This document shows positions 61,523-64,000 of a stretch of 64,000 nt of DNA, one piece after another. The translations under genes were made by a program, and so were the position numbers. The number at the start of each line of letters is the position of its first letter. The stretch's first letter is position 1. The stretch is from Lacibacter luteus (GTDB taxonomy: Bacteria; Bacteroidota; Bacteroidia; Chitinophagales; Chitinophagaceae): the NCBI RefSeq assembly GCF_004118265.1, contig NZ_SDHW01000003.1, positions 492,678 to 556,677 on the forward strand, read 5' to 3'. The notes under the pieces were generated by a model, which did not search any database, had not been told where the DNA came from, and was given only the letters and a program-made list of their open reading frames with translations.

Positions 61523-61801
61523 ATGCTATACAAAAGAGGGAAAGCCTCAGAATTCTATAAAGATGACAGTGAGGGGGAACACTCTCTTTTGTATAGCAAC
61601 AAACGGGGCATTGGTTCTCCCTCACTGAAATTTTTAGACACCAGTGCTGATGATGTATCTGAAGAACAGATACTGGAATACCTCGCCCAGATTATCATTT
61701 CTATACACTACAACACCCTATGCATGAAGAACACACAAAACACTGCGTCATCTACTGTCGAGTCTCTACCAAAGAGCAGGCAGAAGAAGGAAACAGTTTA
61801 A
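61523..61801 (+). CDS. Small protein encoded upstream of and overlapping the recombinase
   Basis: This 92-residue protein begins MLYKRGKASEFYKDD. It has a helical stretch (EEQILEYLAQIIISIHYN) and a polar tail that is read from the first 82 bases of the recombinase gene in another frame. The first two thirds lie outside any other gene, which argues that it is real. Small genes in this position recur before element-borne serine recombinases. A role as directionality factor or regulator is conceivable but unproven. Confidence 0.6.
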   Translation: MLYKRGKASEFYKDDSEGEHSLLYSNKRGIGSPSLKFLDTSADDVSEEQILEYLAQIIISIHYNTLCMKNTQNTASSTVESLPKSRQKKETV

Positions 61802-63366
61802 TTACACAAGAACGCCTCTGCCGTGAGTATGCCGCAACAAATGGATATACCGTTGCTGAGATATACATTGAACAAGGAGAGAGTGCAAAGACAGCAGACC
61901 GCACTGAGCTGAAAAAAATGATTTCATACTGCACCACAAAGAAGAATCAGGTGAAGGCTGTTGTTGTGTATAAAATAGATCGGTTGTCACGTAATACTGA
62001 TGACTACAGCCAAATACGTATGATGTTGAAACGGTATGAAGTAGAGATTAAATCGATTTCAGAATATTTTGAAGATACTCCTGCCGGAAGATTTATGGAA
62101 AATATCATTGCTAATGTTGCGCAGTTTGATAATGATGTACGTGCAGAGCGATGTGCCGGTGGTATGAAAGAAGCAGTCAAAGAAGGTCGCTATGTGTGGA
62201 TGGCTCCGTATGGCTATTCGAATGTAAAGGTGAATGGAAAGTCAACCATTGCTCCAAACGAATTAGCAGGGCTTGTTCAAAAGGTTTTTGAACGGATTGC
62301 AACAGCACAGTTACCATTGGAGGAAATAAGACAAGAGATGATTGCTGTTGGCTTACGGATGCCAAATGGAAACCCTATGTCAGTAAATAATTTTCATAAA
62401 CTGGTTCGAAGGGAATTGTATTGTGGCGTGATTAAAAAATTTGGAAGTGAATACGAAGGTTCATTTGAATCAATTCTATCGAAAGAACTTTTTTATAAAG
62501 TGCAGGATATTATCAATGGAAAGAGGACAAGGGCCAGAACTGCTCATGACACTGATTTTCCATTAAGACGCTTTTTATATCATCCACAAGGAAAAGCTGT
62601 TACCGGTTGCTGGGCAAAGGGTAGATTAAAAAAGTACCCGTATTATATGGTTCATGGATTTAAGGTGAATATCCGAAAAGAATTATTAGAAGAAACATTT
62701 GCAGGCTGGCTGGATAATTTCAAATTCGATATAAGCACATTCGAACAACTGAGAAAACAAATCGAGGTAACACTAAACGGGTATGAGTTGCTAACTCCTG
62801 GCTTTAAACAGCAGGTAGAAAATCAAATAAAACAGGTAAAAGAAAAACAGTCTGCAATTATTAACAAGAACATACAAGGAGTTATCCCTGATGAACTTTG
62901 CCGTGAGAAACTACAGGAACTTTACATTGAGCTTCATACCCTGAATCAACAGATTAATCAGATAATGCAACCAGTAAAAGATCTAAGTGCCGTATTAGAT
63001 ACAGCCCGAAAAGTATTGCTTCAGCCGGGGCAGACATGGAAAAATGCGAACTATAAGGATAAATTGCTGTTACAAAGTTTTTATTTCCCGGATGGAATTG
63101 CCATATATAAATCTGGGAGTCGAACACCAAAAGTATGTAAGCTTTTAAAGGTTAAATCAGATTTTAGGGTGTCAAAATCTCTTAATGTGGACATTAGGAA
63201 AAATAAATCGAACATACTCCACAAACAAATTTCCCTCCCTTGGCAAGAGCTTAAAATCATTGAAGAAGAGAATAAAAAAGACAGTTCATTAACAACGATG
63301 GAGACTGTTCAAGAATTGTTAGTCTTATCAGAGCTTTTTAAAATGGAAAAGGATCGCTTGAATTAA
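61720..63366 (+). CDS. Large serine recombinase (site-specific integrase)
   Basis: This 548-residue protein has a resolvase catalytic domain (about 8-150) with the nucleophile Ser16 in YCRVSTKEQ and the conserved VYKIDRLSRNTDDYS. A recombinase domain follows (about 160-270: PYGYSNVKVNGKSTIAPNEL, FHKLVRRELYCGVI). A zinc-ribbon-like region is recognisable from GKAVTGCWAKGRLKKYPYY, but nearly all expected Cys residues are gone. A coiled coil near 365-430 and a variable C-terminus complete it. It probably integrates and excises the island. Confidence 0.92.
   Translation: MHEEHTKHCVIYCRVSTKEQAEEGNSLITQERLCREYAATNGYTVAEIYIEQGESAKTADRTELKKMISYCTTKKNQVKAVVVYKIDRLSRNTDDYSQIRMMLKRYEVEIKSISEYFEDTPAGRFMENIIANVAQFDNDVRAERCAGGMKEAVKEGRYVWMAPYGYSNVKVNGKSTIAPNELAGLVQKVFERIATAQLPLEEIRQEMIAVGLRMPNGNPMSVNNFHKLVRRELYCGVIKKFGSEYEGSFESILSKELFYKVQDIINGKRTRARTAHDTDFPLRRFLYHPQGKAVTGCWAKGRLKKYPYYMVHGFKVNIRKELLEETFAGWLDNFKFDISTFEQLRKQIEVTLNGYELLTPGFKQQVENQIKQVKEKQSAIINKNIQGVIPDELCREKLQELYIELHTLNQQINQIMQPVKDLSAVLDTARKVLLQPGQTWKNANYKDKLLLQSFYFPDGIAIYKSGSRTPKVCKLLKVKSDFRVSKSLNVDIRKNKSNILHKQISLPWQELKIIEEENKKDSSLTTMETVQELLVLSELFKMEKDRLN
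63226..63241. repeat. Partial copy of the 20-bp repeat inside the recombinase gene
   Basis: CAAATTTCCCTCCCTT is identical to the first 16 bases of 61439-61458 and in the same direction. It lies near the 3' end of the recombinase reading frame. Confidence 0.6.
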
Positions 63367-63386
63367 GCCTCCGAACTCCTAATAAA

Positions 63387-63412
63387 AAAACTATTGTTTT
63401 CACAATAGTTTT
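63387..63412. terminator. Terminator between the recombinase and the next leftward gene
   Basis: AAAACTATTG (63387-63396) pairs with CAATAGTTTT (63403-63412) around TTTTCA. A-rich and T-rich flanks allow use from both converging genes. Confidence 0.75.
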
Positions 63413-63424
63413 CTAGATAACAAT

Positions 63425-63760
63425 TCACTCCAAGCTGTCTGTATAACTTTTCGATACATTATGAAATACTGTTGCCTGGCAAAAGACTTCAAACCTTTCA
63501 TATGTAATTTCTATCAGCGCATCAAGTGTTTCTTCAACAGCAACAAGTTTTTTATTATCAGGAGAATAGACTTCAATAAGTATATTGAAGTCTCCCGGGT
63601 CTTGAGGTTGGAGGCAACCTATAAAAAATACCTTTAGGTTTCCTTCTCTCATGTGGTGCTGCGTCTCAAGAACACGAGCGATAACTTTTTTACGAAATTC
63701 TTCAAGTTTAGATCCTTTTGTATCAGGAGTGGCAAGGAACATCTTTATTACAAGTGACAT
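63425..63760 (-). CDS. Small alpha/beta protein of unknown function
   Basis: This 111-residue soluble protein (start MSLVIKMFLATPD; an earlier start at 63811 would add 17 residues) has helix and strand elements such as KLEEFRKKVIARVLETQHHM, LKVFFIGCLQPQ and FNILIEVYSPD. No family is recognised and no catalytic motif stands out. It converges on the recombinase gene and may be island cargo or belong to the neighbouring element. Confidence 0.55.
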   Translation of the reverse strand: MSLVIKMFLATPDTKGSKLEEFRKKVIARVLETQHHMREGNLKVFFIGCLQPQDPGDFNILIEVYSPDNKKLVAVEETLDALIEITYERFEVFCQATVFHNVSKSYTDSLE

Positions 63761-63835
63761 ACGCTGTAGTTTTTGTTTACTGCACTTTACTACTAGTCTA
63801 GAATATGTCAACTATTAAAGCTCTAACTATCTGAG

Positions 63836-63864
63836 AAATAAAAAAAGACCTCACTAGAGGTCTT
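63836..63864 (-). terminator. Hairpin terminator reading leftward
   Basis: AAGACCTC (63845-63852) pairs with GAGGTCTT (63857-63864) around ACTA. On the minus strand it is followed by a T-rich run, so it would end a transcript entering from beyond the right edge. Confidence 0.65.
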
Positions 63865-63887
63865 AATCATTACTGTAAATACCACCC

Positions 63888-63923
63888 AAACTAACCCCCT
63901 TCCGCCATTTTAAATTGACCCCC
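63888..63923. mobile_element. Possible terminal repeats of an IS21-like element
   Basis: On the minus strand two similar units, GGGGGTCAATTT and GGGGGTTAGTTT, are spaced 24 bases apart with AAAATGGCGGAA between. Repeated GGGGGTCAATTT-type blocks are characteristic of the ends of IS21-family elements. No istA/istB coding sequence is visible before the window ends, so this is only a suggestion. Confidence 0.35.
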
Positions 63924-64000
63924 TAAAAAAATCATCCAAAAACTGGTGGAGAGATGTTCTGAAGCTGTTAAAGAACTGGCTGTTTTTTGTTTATCAAACG

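Noticed and set aside
63425..63811. Direct-repeat attR next to the recombinase matching the comM junction
   Set aside because: Only a short gapped resemblance to the comM junction was found near 63733, inside a gene; this is at chance level, so no attR is claimed.

Overview
The window looks like a chromosomal segment from a Bacteroidota bacterium, most likely a Chitinophagaceae-type organism. The support is a T9SS-type C-terminal sorting tail, the adjacent DUF1800/DUF1501 pair, a TonB receptor with an N-terminal carboxypeptidase-like domain, and TAnnTTTG-type promoters with an upstream TTTG. No rRNA, tRNA or CRISPR array was seen, and no gene-free gap exceeds 300 bases.

Region 1 (1-21.7 kb) is ordinary core genome: the 3' part of leuS, a lipoprotein, a tricorn-like protease, an M23 peptidase, ruvB, a TerC protein, pyrD, a thiolase, the DUF1800/DUF1501 pair, a TonB receptor, DUF2721 and DUF983 proteins and an ABC exporter. 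Short dispersed repeats built from ATGAGTGATG-like units lie between these genes, and one sits in frame inside pyrD.

Region 2 (21.8-42.6 kb) is a surface-polysaccharide locus. A rightward set of four glycosyltransferases and an O-antigen ligase-like protein converges with a long leftward operon. That operon holds a methyltransferase/kinase-like/coiled-coil protein, several single- and double-headed glycosyltransferases, an SDR sugar enzyme, an RgpF-like protein and a Wzm/Wzt-type ABC exporter. The central part is clearly richer in A+T than region 1.

Region 3 (about 43.15 kb to the end) is a genomic island that interrupts comM (Mg-chelatase-like, YifB family); only the comM C-terminal part is present. 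The island carries an XRE regulator, a 7TM protein/histidine kinase/response regulator set, and a nine-gene rightward operon (47518-54401). This operon has two tandem DUF1863 TIR-like proteins, a canonical TIR protein, a caspase-like protease, a second TIR protein, a zinc-ribbon protein, a possible SPFH-like protein, an Ig-like protein and a DUF4407 membrane/coiled-coil protein. It looks like an elaborated TIR-caspase immune system and is the best candidate here for something undescribed. The TIR protein at 49930 and the zinc-ribbon protein after it share a matching short tail motif that could act as a pairing or amyloid-type signalling motif.

Further right come an ArdC-type antirestriction protein, a RuvC-fold protein, an XRE regulator, a complete Gabija pair (gajA, gajB) and a large serine recombinase that probably mobilises the island. 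A perfect 20-bp sequence occurs in inverted orientation on both sides of the Gabija-containing block. The last 120 bases may hold the terminal repeats of an IS21-like element.
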